A stretch of DNA of 32,672 bases from an uncultured Prevotellaceae bacterium (GCA_902770195.1 CACXSA010000021.1:1-32672); one strand, 5' to 3'; counted from the first letter of the stretch, positions 24,236-32,564 are shown. Notes: generated by a model from the letters alone, not told the origin. Made by a program: numbers and translations.

Positions 24236-25522
24236 ATGAAAATATTATTATTAGGTAGTGGTGGACGTGAGCATGCCCTAGCATGGAAAATTGTTCAAAG
24301 TAATAAATGTGACAAATTGTTCATTGCTCCAGGTAATGCTGGAACGTCCAATGTAGGAGAGAATGTAGCCATCAAAAGTGATGACTTCGAGGCCATCAAG
24401 CAATTCTGCGTGGACAAAAACATCGACATGGTGGTGGTAGGTCCTGAAGACCCATTAGTAAAAGGCATCTACGATAACATGAAGGCCGACGAGCGTACGA
24501 AGAACATACCCGTCATTGGTCCATCTAAGCAAGGTGCCGTACTGGAAGGCTCCAAAGACTTTGCTAAGGATTTCATGCGACGTCACCATATCCCCACAGC
24601 ACGCTATCAAACGTTCGATGGTGAGCATCTTCTTGAAGGTCTGGCCTTCCTTGAGACACTGGAGGCTCCCTACGTTCTCAAAGCTGATGGACTTTGTGCA
24701 GGCAAGGGCGTACTGATTCTCCCCACCCTTGAGGAGGCTAAAAAAGAACTCAAGGAGATGTTGGGTGGCATGTTTGGCAAAGCCTCCAGCCGTGTGGTTA
24801 TCGAAGAATTCATGAGTGGCATTGAATGCAGCGTATTCGTCTTGACGGATGGACAGCATTACAAGATTCTGCCGGAGGCGAAAGATTACAAACGCATTGG
24901 TGAACACGATACGGGCTTGAACACTGGCGGTATGGGTTCTGTTACACCAGTTCCCTTTGCCACCAAGGAATGGATGCAGAAGGTGGAAGACCGCATCATT
25001 CGTCCTACCGTAGAAGGACTGTCAGCAGACGGTATAAACTATAAGGGTTTTATCTTCTTCGGTCTTATCAACCGTACGAACACCCCCTCTGGCGAAACTG
25101 AGCCTTATGTGATTGAATATAACTGTCGTATGGGCGACCCAGAAACCGAGAGTGTAATGTTGCGCCTGAAGTCAGATATCGTTGAGCTCTTCGAGGGTGT
25201 GGCTGAGGGAAATCTTGATCAGCGTACCATCGAATTTGACGAGCGTGCGGCCGTGTGTGTCATGTTGGTTTCAGGAGGCTATCCCCAAACATACCAGAAA
25301 GGCTATCCCATCAGTGGGCTTGATAAAGTAGAGGGAAGCATTGTTTTCCATAGCGGGACAGCCCTAAAAGATGGGCAGGTGGTGACTGCCGGAGGACGCG
25401 TCATCGCCGTTTCTTCTTACGGAAAAGACAAGGCTGAAGCATTGCAGAACTCCTTCGAAGAAGCCAAAAAGATACAATTTACCGACAAGTATTTCCGTCG
25501 TGATATTGGTGCAGACCTGTAA
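24236..25522 (+). CDS. purD: Phosphoribosylamine-glycine ligase
   Basis: A 428-residue ATP-grasp enzyme that joins glycine to phosphoribosylamine, the second step of purine synthesis. It starts with the typical [18 protein letters not shown]. The ATP-grasp domain follows ([17 protein letters not shown]), with the ADP/Mg site [12 protein letters not shown], and [16 protein letters not shown] marks the C-terminal part. Length is normal. It lies 12 bases after serB and its TAA touches the ATG of the next gene, so the cluster is one transcript. Serine is the source of glycine, which may explain this neighbourhood. Confidence 0.96.
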   Translation: MKILLLGSGGREHALAWKIVQSNKCDKLFIAPGNAGTSNVGENVAIKSDDFEAIKQFCVDKNIDMVVVGPEDPLVKGIYDNMKADERTKNIPVIGPSKQGAVLEGSKDFAKDFMRRHHIPTARYQTFDGEHLLEGLAFLETLEAPYVLKADGLCAGKGVLILPTLEEAKKELKEMLGGMFGKASSRVVIEEFMSGIECSVFVLTDGQHYKILPEAKDYKRIGEHDTGLNTGGMGSVTPVPFATKEWMQKVEDRIIRPTVEGLSADGINYKGFIFFGLINRTNTPSGETEPYVIEYNCRMGDPETESVMLRLKSDIVELFEGVAEGNLDQRTIEFDERAAVCVMLVSGGYPQTYQKGYPISGLDKVEGSIVFHSGTALKDGQVVTAGGRVIAVSSYGKDKAEALQNSFEEAKKIQFTDKYFRRDIGADL

Positions 25523-26461
25523 ATGACAAAATATCTACAGAATAAAATAGCAGGAAGTAGAATTACACTACCTGTTGCCTGCCTCTACTCTTTTGTAGTA
25601 TGGCTGGCAAGTGGTGTTATACAAGAAAAGTGGTGGCTACAATTATCTTGTTTTGCCTTCACTACCTACTTGATGGCAATCCTCAACAGCAAGAACTCGC
25701 TCATTCGCGTCTATTCAAGCCTTATCAGCGTTTTCTTCATGGTGTTTACCTGTTGCAATTGTCTTCTCTTCCCTTCCATAAGAGAGGCCGTCAGTATTCT
25801 GTTTTTGGTCTTATGCTACTTTATTCTATTTAGCAGCTATCAGGACAAGACTGCTACAGGTCTAACGCTATATGGCTTTGCCGCATTAGGAGCCGCGACA
25901 ATGAGTAATGTCCACCTGCTCTATTATGTCCCGCTGTTCTGGTTGTTCATGCGATATAACCTCCTATCACTTTCATGGCGCACCTGGATGGCATCTGTTT
26001 TAGGATTGCTTCTTCCCTATTGGTTTGTTGCGAGCTGGTATATCTACAACAATGAATTACAAGTCCTGTTGGAGCATTTCCAGCCATTAGTTACCTTTGG
26101 CCCCATTGCCGACTTTTCCTGCCTTTCCCCAGGCCAGATGGCCCTTCTTTTCATGATAGCCGTTTTAGGAATCATCGGCACCTTCCATTTCCTACATAAG
26201 AGTTATCTAGACAGCATTCGTGTACGTCTGTTCTATTTCATTTTCTTATGGACAAACCTATTGACTGCAACATTCCTAACTCTCCAGCCTCAGCATTACG
26301 ACTTACTGATTCGTGTCATGATGGTGAACACTGCACCATTAGTGGCTCACTTCTTTGCGCTGACTGCTACCAGGATTACAAATATTGTGTTCTACGCCAC
26401 CCTTGTTTCAATTATCTCCCTCACCGTCTATCATTTATGGAGTACATCATTGCCCTTCTAG
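25523..26461 (+). CDS. Unknown multi-pass inner-membrane protein
   Basis: A 312-residue very hydrophobic protein with about nine likely membrane helices and short loops, for example SILFLVLCYFILF and MALLFMIAVLGIIGTFHFL. No catalytic or transport motif is recognised. Acidic residues are rare and Tyr, Phe and Trp are common, as in Bacteroidetes-specific membrane proteins of unknown function. It begins exactly at the purD stop (TAAATG) and overlaps the next gene by 25 bases, so it is clearly part of the operon. Confidence 0.75.
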   Translation: MTKYLQNKIAGSRITLPVACLYSFVVWLASGVIQEKWWLQLSCFAFTTYLMAILNSKNSLIRVYSSLISVFFMVFTCCNCLLFPSIREAVSILFLVLCYFILFSSYQDKTATGLTLYGFAALGAATMSNVHLLYYVPLFWLFMRYNLLSLSWRTWMASVLGLLLPYWFVASWYIYNNELQVLLEHFQPLVTFGPIADFSCLSPGQMALLFMIAVLGIIGTFHFLHKSYLDSIRVRLFYFIFLWTNLLTATFLTLQPQHYDLLIRVMMVNTAPLVAHFFALTATRITNIVFYATLVSIISLTVYHLWSTSLPF

Positions 26462-26889
26462 TAAGTTATGGCTATTGGGGAATGTTGGTAACAGCCTTCA
26501 TAGCCGGATCGTTCTTTCCCTTTAGCAGTGAGGCTGTAATGACAGGACTGCTGGCTGCCGGTCTAGATTCCTGGGGGCTTATCATCTATGGCACCATAGG
26601 AAATGTAGCTGGTGGCATGTTCAACTATTTTGTGGGACGTATGGGTAAGCTAGAGTGGATAGAGAAATATCTGCATGTCAAACAGAAAGACATGGATCGT
26701 GCCACACGTTTTATGGCGGGAAGAGGAGCATGGATGGGTTTTTTCGCCTTCGTACCAGTCTTAGGCAGTGCTATCACCATTGTTCTCGGGCTTATGAGAG
26801 CCAATATCCCCATATCGCTCACTAGTATAGCCATTGGCAAATTCCTGCGCTACGTACTGCTCATTTATGGTGCAAGTTTGTTGATATAG
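26437..26889 (+). CDS. YqaA/DedA-like small membrane protein
   Basis: A 150-residue membrane protein resembling the YqaA branch of the SNARE-associated/DedA family. It has FFPFSSEAVMTGLLAAG near the start, the middle GNVAGGMFNYFVGRMGK and the later FFAFVPVLGSAITIVLGLMR with the conserved Pro and Gly. Known DedA relatives are lipid scramblases or flippases; YqaA has no firmly known role. The ATG at 26437 overlaps the preceding gene by 25 bases; a longer frame from 26248 is only an overlap shadow. Confidence 0.82.
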   Translation: MEYIIALLVSYGYWGMLVTAFIAGSFFPFSSEAVMTGLLAAGLDSWGLIIYGTIGNVAGGMFNYFVGRMGKLEWIEKYLHVKQKDMDRATRFMAGRGAWMGFFAFVPVLGSAITIVLGLMRANIPISLTSIAIGKFLRYVLLIYGASLLI

Positions 26890-26932
26890 CGTTAAAAATA
26901 CTGAAACCTGCCGACCTTAGACCATTTTGTAT

Positions 26933-26940
26933 TACCTTTG
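26933..26940 (+). promoter_or_regulatory. -7 box of the DUF2723 operon
   Basis: TACCTTTG followed by C lies 36 bases before the ATG at 26977. No good -33 TTTG occurs at the right distance (a TTTG at 26926-26929 is too close). Confidence 0.5.
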
Positions 26941-26976
26941 CAGATTGGAAAATAATAAATTTACCTAATTATAAGA

Positions 26977-29900
26977 ATGAAACATTTCAGACTTGTGGAC
27001 AACATCTTAGGCTGGCTGACCTTTGCCATAGCAGCCTTTGTGTATTGCTCCACCATGGAGCCGACAGCCTCTTTCTGGGACTGTCCGGAGTTTATCTCTA
27101 CTGGCTATAAGTTAGAAATCGGTCATCCACCGGGTGCCCCTTTCTTCATGCTTACCGCCAATCTTTTCTCACAGTTTGCTTCTGACTCCAGCCAGGTGGC
27201 CCTGATGGTTAACATGATGAGTGCCCTGCTTTCTGCAGCCACCATTATCTTCCTATTCTGGACTATCTCGCACCTTGTTAGGCGTCTGTTAATCAGGGAC
27301 TGGAGCGAGTTGACCACAACTAAGCTGATAGCCATTGAGGCTTCAGCTATGGTGGGTGCCCTCATCTATACCTTCAGCGATACTTTTTGGTTCTCAGCTG
27401 TTGAAGGTGAGGTGTATGCCTATTCATCCGCATTTACGGCGGTGGTATTTTGGCTTATTCTTAAATGGGAAGACCAAGCCGACCAGCCTCATGCCGACCG
27501 TTGGCTGGTATTGATTATGTATATGACAGGACTTTCCATTGGCGTTCACTTGTTGAACCTGCTCTGTCTGCCAGCAATCGTGTTGGTGTACTACTATCGC
27601 AAATTCCCTACAGACGACCCCAAACGCGACCTGAAAGGCTCGCTGTTTGCCTTGTTCCTATCGGTGGTTATCCTGGCTGCCGTACTTTATGGTGTCGTTC
27701 CCGGCATCGTACAGGTGGGTGGCTGGTTCGAATTACTATTTGTCAATATTTTAGGAATGCCATTCAATACAGGCGAAATCGTCTATATCTTCTTGCTTAT
27801 TGGCGTTATGATATGGGCTATCTATGAAACACAGCGAGAGGAAGAAAAAATTAATGAGAAGCGTCAGAACGCTGCCTTCCTTTTAGCTGTTGCTATGTTG
27901 GGCATCCCCTTCTATGGTCATGGTTGGAGTGCAGCCCTCATAGGCATCGTGGTATTGGCCATCATATGGGTTGTACTGCAATACAAAAAACAAGGCAAGG
28001 CGATAGTTTCGGCACGCGTTAAGAACACATCATTGCTCTGTATGCTGATGCTGATGATTGGCTATTCTTCCTATGCTTTAATAGTTATTCGCTCTTCGGC
28101 CAATCCACCTATGGACCAGAACTCCCCTGAGGACATCTTCACACTAGGAGAATATCTGGGGCGTGAACAGTATGGCCAACGTCCCCTAATATATGGTCCT
28201 GCCTACACCTCACAAGTGGCTTTGGAAAAGGATGGTGAGTATTGCCGTCCTGTTATGACGAATGGCGACCCTGTATGGCAGCGTAAGGAAAAGGCTTCGC
28301 CCGATGAGAAGGATGAGTATTTCATCGTACGCACCAAGGACGAGTACAAATACGCTCAGAACATGCTGTTCCCTCGTATGTACAGCTCTAGTCACAAAGG
28401 AGCTTATGAAAGTTGGATGGGCGACATCAGCGGACATGAGGAGACCTTCGACCGTTGTGGAGAGATGGTTACTGTCAAGATGCCTTCGCAACTTGAGAAC
28501 CTTCGCTTCTTCATCAGTTACCAGTGTAACTTTATGTATTGGCGCTACTTTATGTGGAACTTTGCTGGACGCCAGAACGACCTGCAGGGCAATGGAGAAT
28601 TAGAGCATGGCAATTGGCTCAGTGGCTGGGATTGGCTTGACAACTGGCGACTGGGCAATCAAGAACATCTGCCTGACGAATTGAAGAACAACAAAGGGCA
28701 CAACGTATTTTACATGCTACCCCTCATCCTAGGACTTATTGGACTCTTCTGGCAGTCGCTGGCTAAACACCACAACAACGCAAAGGATCAGACTGGCATT
28801 CGCCAATTCTGGGTAGTATTCTTCCTGTTCTTTATGACAGGTCTAGCCATTGTCATTTATCTGAACCAGACACCTATGCAGCCTCGTGAGCGTGACTATG
28901 CTTATGCAGGATCCTTCTATGCCTATGCCATCTGGTGTGGCATTGGTGTAGCAGCCATCATCAGCATGCTTGGTGAAAAGCTAAAAGTGAAAAGTGAGAA
29001 ATTTGCTGTCGCCCTCACTGCTGTAGTCAGCATCGTATGCCTTTGTATTCCTATTCAAATGGCTTCCCAGACATGGGACGACCACGACCGTTCTGGGCGT
29101 TATACCTGTCGTGACTTTGGACAGAACTACCTGATGACATTGCAACAAGAAGGTAATCCTATCATCTTTACCAATGGCGACAACGACACTTTCCCGCTTT
29201 GGTACAACCAAGATGTAGAGGGTGTTCGTACCGATGCCCGCGTCTGCAATCTCTCTTATCTTCAGACTGACTGGTATATTGACCAGATGCGCCGTCCTGC
29301 CTACGACTCACCATCGGTACCCATCTCTTGGGAGCGTATCGAGTATTGTTCTGGCACCAACGAGTATGTGCGTATTGAGCCTGGAATGAAACAGGCTGTA
29401 GAGAATCTCTACAAACAGAATCCTCAGCAAGCACGCGAGCAGTTTGGCGAAGACCCCTTTGAGCTTAAGAACGTCCTAAAATACTGGGTTCGTTCCCAGA
29501 ACAGCGACTTGCACATGATACCCACCGACACACTCTATATGACCATTGATAAAGAGGCTGTCCGCAAGAGCGGCATGCTGATGGCCAGCGACTCTATCCC
29601 CGACCGTATGGTTATCTCCCTGAAAGGCAAGAATGCACTTTACAAGGGTGACCTTATGATTCTGGAAATGCTGGCAGAGTGTAACTGGACAAGACCCATC
29701 TATGTAGCTATCTCTGTTGGCGAGGACAACTATATCAATTTGGGTGATAACACTATTACCGAAGGACTGGCATACCGCATCACTCCGTTTACAACAAGTA
29801 GTGATGGCAAGGCTGTTCCAGGAGTGAAGAACTTTGATACAGAGCGCACCTACGACAATGTGATGCACCGCTTCAAGTTCGGTGGACTTGACAAGCCTGG

Positions 29901-30360
29901 TCTCTATCTTGACGAGACCGTCATGCGTATGTGTTATACCCACCGTCGCACAATGGCACGTCTGGCCTTAGAACTGATTACCGAAGGAAAGGAAAAGAAG
30001 GCACAAGAGGTGCTGGCCTACACGGCTAAGATGATTCCCACCTATAACGTGCCCCACAACTATAGTTCCGGCTCACTTGACATGGCACGTGGATGGGCTA
30101 TGGTTGGGCAGAAAAAACAGGCTTTGGACATTGTCAATAGCCTTTGGAAGAACTCGGTACAGTACATGAAATGGTACTGTTCACTGACTGGTTTCCGCTT
30201 CGATTCTGCCAAGCAAGATTGTCTGATGCACTTCTATATCTTGCAACAATGTAATGCACTGACGCAGACCATTGACGAGAAGTTGGCCGACAAGCAGTAC
30301 GAAGAACTGAGCATTCTGGGCTCCATCTATCAGGAGCTTGGAGGACAACTGTTTGAATAA
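26977..30360 (+). CDS. DUF2723 large membrane protein, likely GT-C glycosyltransferase
   Basis: A 1127-residue protein. The N-terminal half has many membrane helices; the first loop carries FWDCPEFISTGYKLEIGHPP and then GAPFF, the signature of DUF2723 and the place of the catalytic acidic residue in GT-C enzymes. A second membrane block is at about 575-700, and the last 400 residues are soluble and periplasmic. The family includes animal TMEM260, a protein O-mannosyltransferase, and is widespread in Bacteroidetes, which O-glycosylate exported proteins. A role in that pathway is an inference. Within it, EKLKVKSEKF (near 28975-29003) is encoded by two AAGTGA(A/G) heptamers like those at 7413-7447. 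Confidence 0.85.
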   Translation: MKHFRLVDNILGWLTFAIAAFVYCSTMEPTASFWDCPEFISTGYKLEIGHPPGAPFFMLTANLFSQFASDSSQVALMVNMMSALLSAATIIFLFWTISHLVRRLLIRDWSELTTTKLIAIEASAMVGALIYTFSDTFWFSAVEGEVYAYSSAFTAVVFWLILKWEDQADQPHADRWLVLIMYMTGLSIGVHLLNLLCLPAIVLVYYYRKFPTDDPKRDLKGSLFALFLSVVILAAVLYGVVPGIVQVGGWFELLFVNILGMPFNTGEIVYIFLLIGVMIWAIYETQREEEKINEKRQNAAFLLAVAMLGIPFYGHGWSAALIGIVVLAIIWVVLQYKKQGKAIVSARVKNTSLLCMLMLMIGYSSYALIVIRSSANPPMDQNSPEDIFTLGEYLGREQYGQRPLIYGPAYTSQVALEKDGEYCRPVMTNGDPVWQRKEKASPDEKDEYFIVRTKDEYKYAQNMLFPRMYSSSHKGAYESWMGDISGHEETFDRCGEMVTVKMPSQLENLRFFISYQCNFMYWRYFMWNFAGRQNDLQGNGELEHGNWLSGWDWLDNWRLGNQEHLPDELKNNKGHNVFYMLPLILGLIGLFWQSLAKHHNNAKDQTGIRQFWVVFFLFFMTGLAIVIYLNQTPMQPRERDYAYAGSFYAYAIWCGIGVAAIISMLGEKLKVKSEKFAVALTAVVSIVCLCIPIQMASQTWDDHDRSGRYTCRDFGQNYLMTLQQEGNPIIFTNGDNDTFPLWYNQDVEGVRTDARVCNLSYLQTDWYIDQMRRPAYDSPSVPISWERIEYCSGTNEYVRIEPGMKQAVENLYKQNPQQAREQFGEDPFELKNVLKYWVRSQNSDLHMIPTDTLYMTIDKEAVRKSGMLMASDSIPDRMVISLKGKNALYKGDLMILEMLAECNWTRPIYVAISVGEDNYINLGDNTITEGLAYRITPFTTSSDGKAVPGVKNFDTERTYDNVMHRFKFGGLDKPGLYLDETVMRMCYTHRRTMARLALELITEGKEKKAQEVLAYTAKMIPTYNVPHNYSSGSLDMARGWAMVGQKKQALDIVNSLWKNSVQYMKWYCSLTGFRFDSAKQDCLMHFYILQQCNALTQTIDEKLADKQYEELSILGSIYQELGGQLFE
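28985..28998. repeat. Two AAGTGA(A/G) heptamers within the DUF2723 gene
   Basis: Tandem AAGTGAA and AAGTGAG in sense orientation, the same unit as the array at 7413-7447. They encode KVKSEK in a linker between membrane helices. Two copies only, so chance is possible. Confidence 0.5.
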
Positions 30361-30389
30361 GTATCAAGAACCCGTAAAAGTCAAGCACC

Positions 30390-31001
30390 ATGATTATCGA
30401 GCAACCGTCCATCTGGTTACGCTGGCTATATCCTAAGGCACTTTGGCGCATGGACCGTCACGAGAAGGCCGTCTATCTGACCTTCGACGACGGGCCCATT
30501 CCCGAGGCCACGCCCTATGTGCTTGACATTTTGGCTAAATACAACATCAAAGCAACGTTTTTCATGGTGGGCGACAATGTTCGCAAATACCCTAAAATCT
30601 ACGAACGCGTAGTCAACGAGGGCCATCGCATCGGCAATCATTCTCATAACCACATCAGTGGATTCAGTCATTCCATCCACGACTACAGTTACAACATTGA
30701 GAAAGCCAATGCCTACCTCCATACAAATCTGGTGCGTCCTCCCCACGGATGGATGCGCTTGGATCAATACGCATGGCTATCCCGGAAGTATAAGATTGTG
30801 ATGTGGGATGTGGTTACTCGCGACTATTCCAAATGGATGACGGCGGCCAATGTGCTTTACAACGTGAAGCATTACACTCGCAATGGTTCTATTATCACCT
30901 TCCACGACTCCTTAAAGAGCATTGACAAGCTTAAAACTGCCCTGCCTCAAGCCATTGAATGGCTCCAGCAACAAGGCTATCAGTTTAAAATCTTTGATTA
31001 G
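30390..31001 (+). CDS. Polysaccharide deacetylase (NodB domain)
   Basis: A 203-residue metal-dependent deacetylase of carbohydrate-esterase family 4. All motifs are present: TFDDGP (D33, D34), HSHNH (H84, H88), RPPHG (116-120), MWDVVTRDYSKW (D140) and IITFHDS (H172). Known members remove N- or O-acetyl groups from peptidoglycan or other glycans. There is no signal peptide or membrane helix, so it may act in the cytoplasm or with lipid-linked sugars. It follows the DUF2723 gene after 29 bases, which suggests glycan modification in the same pathway. Confidence 0.9.
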   Translation: MIIEQPSIWLRWLYPKALWRMDRHEKAVYLTFDDGPIPEATPYVLDILAKYNIKATFFMVGDNVRKYPKIYERVVNEGHRIGNHSHNHISGFSHSIHDYSYNIEKANAYLHTNLVRPPHGWMRLDQYAWLSRKYKIVMWDVVTRDYSKWMTAANVLYNVKHYTRNGSIITFHDSLKSIDKLKTALPQAIEWLQQQGYQFKIFD

Positions 31002-31011
31002 TTTCTCTCGT

Positions 31012-31833
31012 ATGAAACACCTTAGACTGACAGGACTCGTCCTTGTATTACTACCCCTGTCGCTTGCTGCTCAAACAGAAACAGGTCATCAACGCATATC
31101 TGGAAACATGGGCTATGCAGAGCCCGCGCGTTCTGACAAGACTTTGCAGGGAGACACCATGCACTTCCACCTGCCACCCATCGGACCGGCACTTACCACT
31201 CCTATGGTAGACTACACCAAACCTCTGGACATTTCCATGCCTTCCATGATAGGCGGAGCCTTCATCGGTCCATTATCTTTCGTAGGATCCTCGCAGCATT
31301 ATACAGGATTGATGGATATGGCATCTGGCGAGATTGCGCTCCGCCAGCAGATGGGGCGCTTCATATTCTCCGCCTCTGTTATGGCAAACAAGTATTGGAT
31401 GCCTTGGCAACATAACCTTACCACGCAATATGGTGTGGGGGGCTCGGTAGGCTATCGGGTGAGCAATGCCATTTCCCTGCATGCCTTTGGAGAATATTAT
31501 GCCACCAATCCTGTACTTGGACCAGCCTTCTATCCCTATGTTAACACTACCACTTATGGAGGCTATGCCGACATCCGTTATAGTAACACCTTCGGCAGCA
31601 AGGTGGGCGTTCGACGATTCATGAACCCCATGACAGGTAAGTGGACCACCGAACCCATCATCAATCCCTACGTTAAGATAGGCAGGTCGAAACTGGAATT
31701 TCCCATTGGAGGCATTCTCAAGACACTTATTTGGGGGCAAGAGGACAATCCCCTCCACTTCAATAATTCACGTCCTTCAGTTTCTCCACCAGGAGGAGGA
31801 GGGATACCACGACCAGTTCAACGACCGCGTTGA
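31012..31833 (+). CDS. Unknown exported, probably outer-membrane protein
   Basis: A 273-residue protein with a clear signal peptide (MKHLRLTGLVLVLLPLSLAA). The rest is rich in G, Y, S and aromatic residues in alternating strands, for example VGGSVGYRVSNAISLHAFGE and TTTYGGYADIRYSNTFGSKV, as in a small beta barrel. The C-terminus is Pro/Gly-rich (SPPGGGGIPRPVQRPR), an odd end for a barrel. No family is recognised. It starts ten bases after the deacetylase stop, and an intrinsic terminator lies 73 bases after its end. The ATG at 31012 is chosen because it opens the signal peptide. Confidence 0.8.
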   Translation: MKHLRLTGLVLVLLPLSLAAQTETGHQRISGNMGYAEPARSDKTLQGDTMHFHLPPIGPALTTPMVDYTKPLDISMPSMIGGAFIGPLSFVGSSQHYTGLMDMASGEIALRQQMGRFIFSASVMANKYWMPWQHNLTTQYGVGGSVGYRVSNAISLHAFGEYYATNPVLGPAFYPYVNTTTYGGYADIRYSNTFGSKVGVRRFMNPMTGKWTTEPIINPYVKIGRSKLEFPIGGILKTLIWGQEDNPLHFNNSRPSVSPPGGGGIPRPVQRPR

Positions 31834-31878
31834 CACGAATCCATCTTCTTTAACACCTCGCGCTATTAAAAAATTACT

Positions 31879-31889
31879 ACTGTCCGCTA
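31879..31889. repeat. Left arm of an 11-bp inverted repeat
   Basis: ACTGTCCGCTA, reverse complement of 32045-32055. Together they bound a 177-bp stretch that includes the operon terminator. Confidence 0.6.
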
Positions 31890-31905
31890 AATCCTAATCC
31901 GCATA

Positions 31906-31941
31906 ACCCAACTTCTTGACCGTCAGAAGTTGGGTGTTTTT
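31906..31941 (+). terminator. Intrinsic terminator of the DUF2723 operon
   Basis: ACCCAACTTCT (31906-31916) and AGAAGTTGGGT (31925-31935) pair over 11 bp with an 8-base loop and are followed by GTTTTT. It is a strong terminator for the operon ending at 31833. Confidence 0.85.
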
Positions 31942-32044
31942 ACATTCTTGTACAAGCCCTCCTCACTTTTTTATCTACTCCTCGCAGCCGTTTCTCCGGC
32001 TGTTCGAAAAATTATGCGCATACACGCGAGAAAACATCAATGTA

Positions 32045-32055
32045 TAGCGGACAGT
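32045..32055. repeat. Right arm of an 11-bp inverted repeat
   Basis: TAGCGGACAGT, matching 31879-31889 in inverted orientation. Such pairs can be ends of a decayed insertion element. Confidence 0.6.
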
Positions 32056-32073
32056 TATAATTTAAAATTTTTA

Positions 32074-32155
32074 ATTTTGCTGCCACCCTGCCACCAAATA
32101 GCGTCAAACGCCCTGTTTAAAGGAAAAATTGGTGGCAGCAGGGTGGCAGCAAAAT
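32074..32155. repeat. Large imperfect inverted repeat around TGCCACC motifs
   Basis: The left arm (32074-32097, starting ATTTTGCTGCCACCCTG) and right arm (32129-32155) are reverse complements except for one extra CAG in the right arm. The 31-base loop has a small GCGT-CAA-ACGC hairpin. Each arm contains TGCCACC (or GGTGGCA) twice. It could be a cruciform or a recombinase or replication site. Confidence 0.75.
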
Positions 32156-32169
32156 CTTGTTTTTCTTTC

Positions 32170-32290
32170 GGAGTAATTAAAAATACTCTTGGAATAATTA
32201 AAAATATTCTTGGAGTATTGTCAAATAAGGCAAGGTTATTGTCAAATAAGGCAAGGTTATTGCGCGATAAGGCAGGGTTATTGCGGCAGG
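32170..32290. repeat. Array with a 21-bp period, two sequence types
   Basis: Two 21-bp units (32170-32190, 32191-32211) beginning GGAGTAATTAAAAATAC and GGAATAATTAAAAATAT are followed by a short link, then three 21-bp units (32216-32236, 32237-32257, 32258-32278) of the form TATTGTCAAATAAGGC plus AAGGT, and a partial fourth to 32290. In the first type the ends are short inverted repeats, with G-C in one copy replaced by A-T in the other. Confidence 0.8.
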
Positions 32291-32333
32291 ATGTCGCTTG
32301 GATATTGATTATCGATATCTTGCAAATAAAAAA

Positions 32334-32359
32334 CGCTAAGAGCTTGCAGCAACTTAGCG
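32334..32359. repeat. 7-bp inverted repeat, CGCTAAG / CTTAGCG
   Basis: Perfect arms at 32334-32340 and 32353-32359 with a 12-base loop. A wider AACGCT (32332-32337) / AGCGTT (32390-32395) pair surrounds GGGGTACTCGGACAAC. No T-run follows, so it is not an obvious terminator. Confidence 0.5.
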
Positions 32360-32452
32360 ACTTTAATAGTTGGGGTACTCGGACAACAAAGCGTTAAATC
32401 CTATCGATTTCTGTCTAATTCAAATGTTTGTAAATCACTGAAAATAAACGTG

Positions 32453-32468
32453 TTATATAATTATATAA
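32453..32468. repeat. 16-bp palindrome TTATATAATTATATAA
   Basis: Both a perfect palindrome and a tandem repeat of TTATATAA. It lies 139 bases before the integrase ATG in very AT-rich DNA. Confidence 0.6.
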
Positions 32469-32482
32469 TTTTAACAATTATC

Positions 32483-32540
32483 GAACCAATCACGCCAATT
32501 TTAAATTATCACGCCAAAAACACGCCAAAAAGTTTGGTTC
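32483..32540. promoter_or_regulatory. CACGCCAA direct repeats within a GAACCAA/TTGGTTC pair
   Basis: Three CACGCCAA copies (32491, 32510, 32521) lie between GAACCAA (32483-32489) and its reverse complement TTGGTTC (32534-32540). The last overlaps the -33 box of the integrase promoter. Repeated short sites beside an integrase gene are typical for integrase arm or excisionase binding or for autoregulation; which of these applies is not known. Confidence 0.55.
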
Positions 32541-32564
32541 GGTTCTATCTATTTTGTACCTTTG
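32533..32564 (+). promoter_or_regulatory. Promoter of the integrase gene
   Basis: TTTG (32533-32536), 20 bases, TACCTTTG (32557-32564), a perfect consensus. The start should be near 32571, about 20 bases before the ATG at 32592. Confidence 0.75.

Noticed and set aside
32170-32290. CRISPR array
   Set aside because: The repeats follow each other without spacers and no cas genes are present.
31930-32397. 155-codon frame through the terminator and repeat array
   Set aside because: It opens with TTG inside a terminator hairpin. A shorter form from 32014 is possible, but no start signal supports it. Kept only as an alternative reading of the repeat array.
32334-32400. tRNA-like or attachment tRNA end near GGGGTACTCGGACAAC
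   Set aside because: No cloverleaf can be drawn: no T-loop GTTCRA with matching stem and no acceptor pairing.
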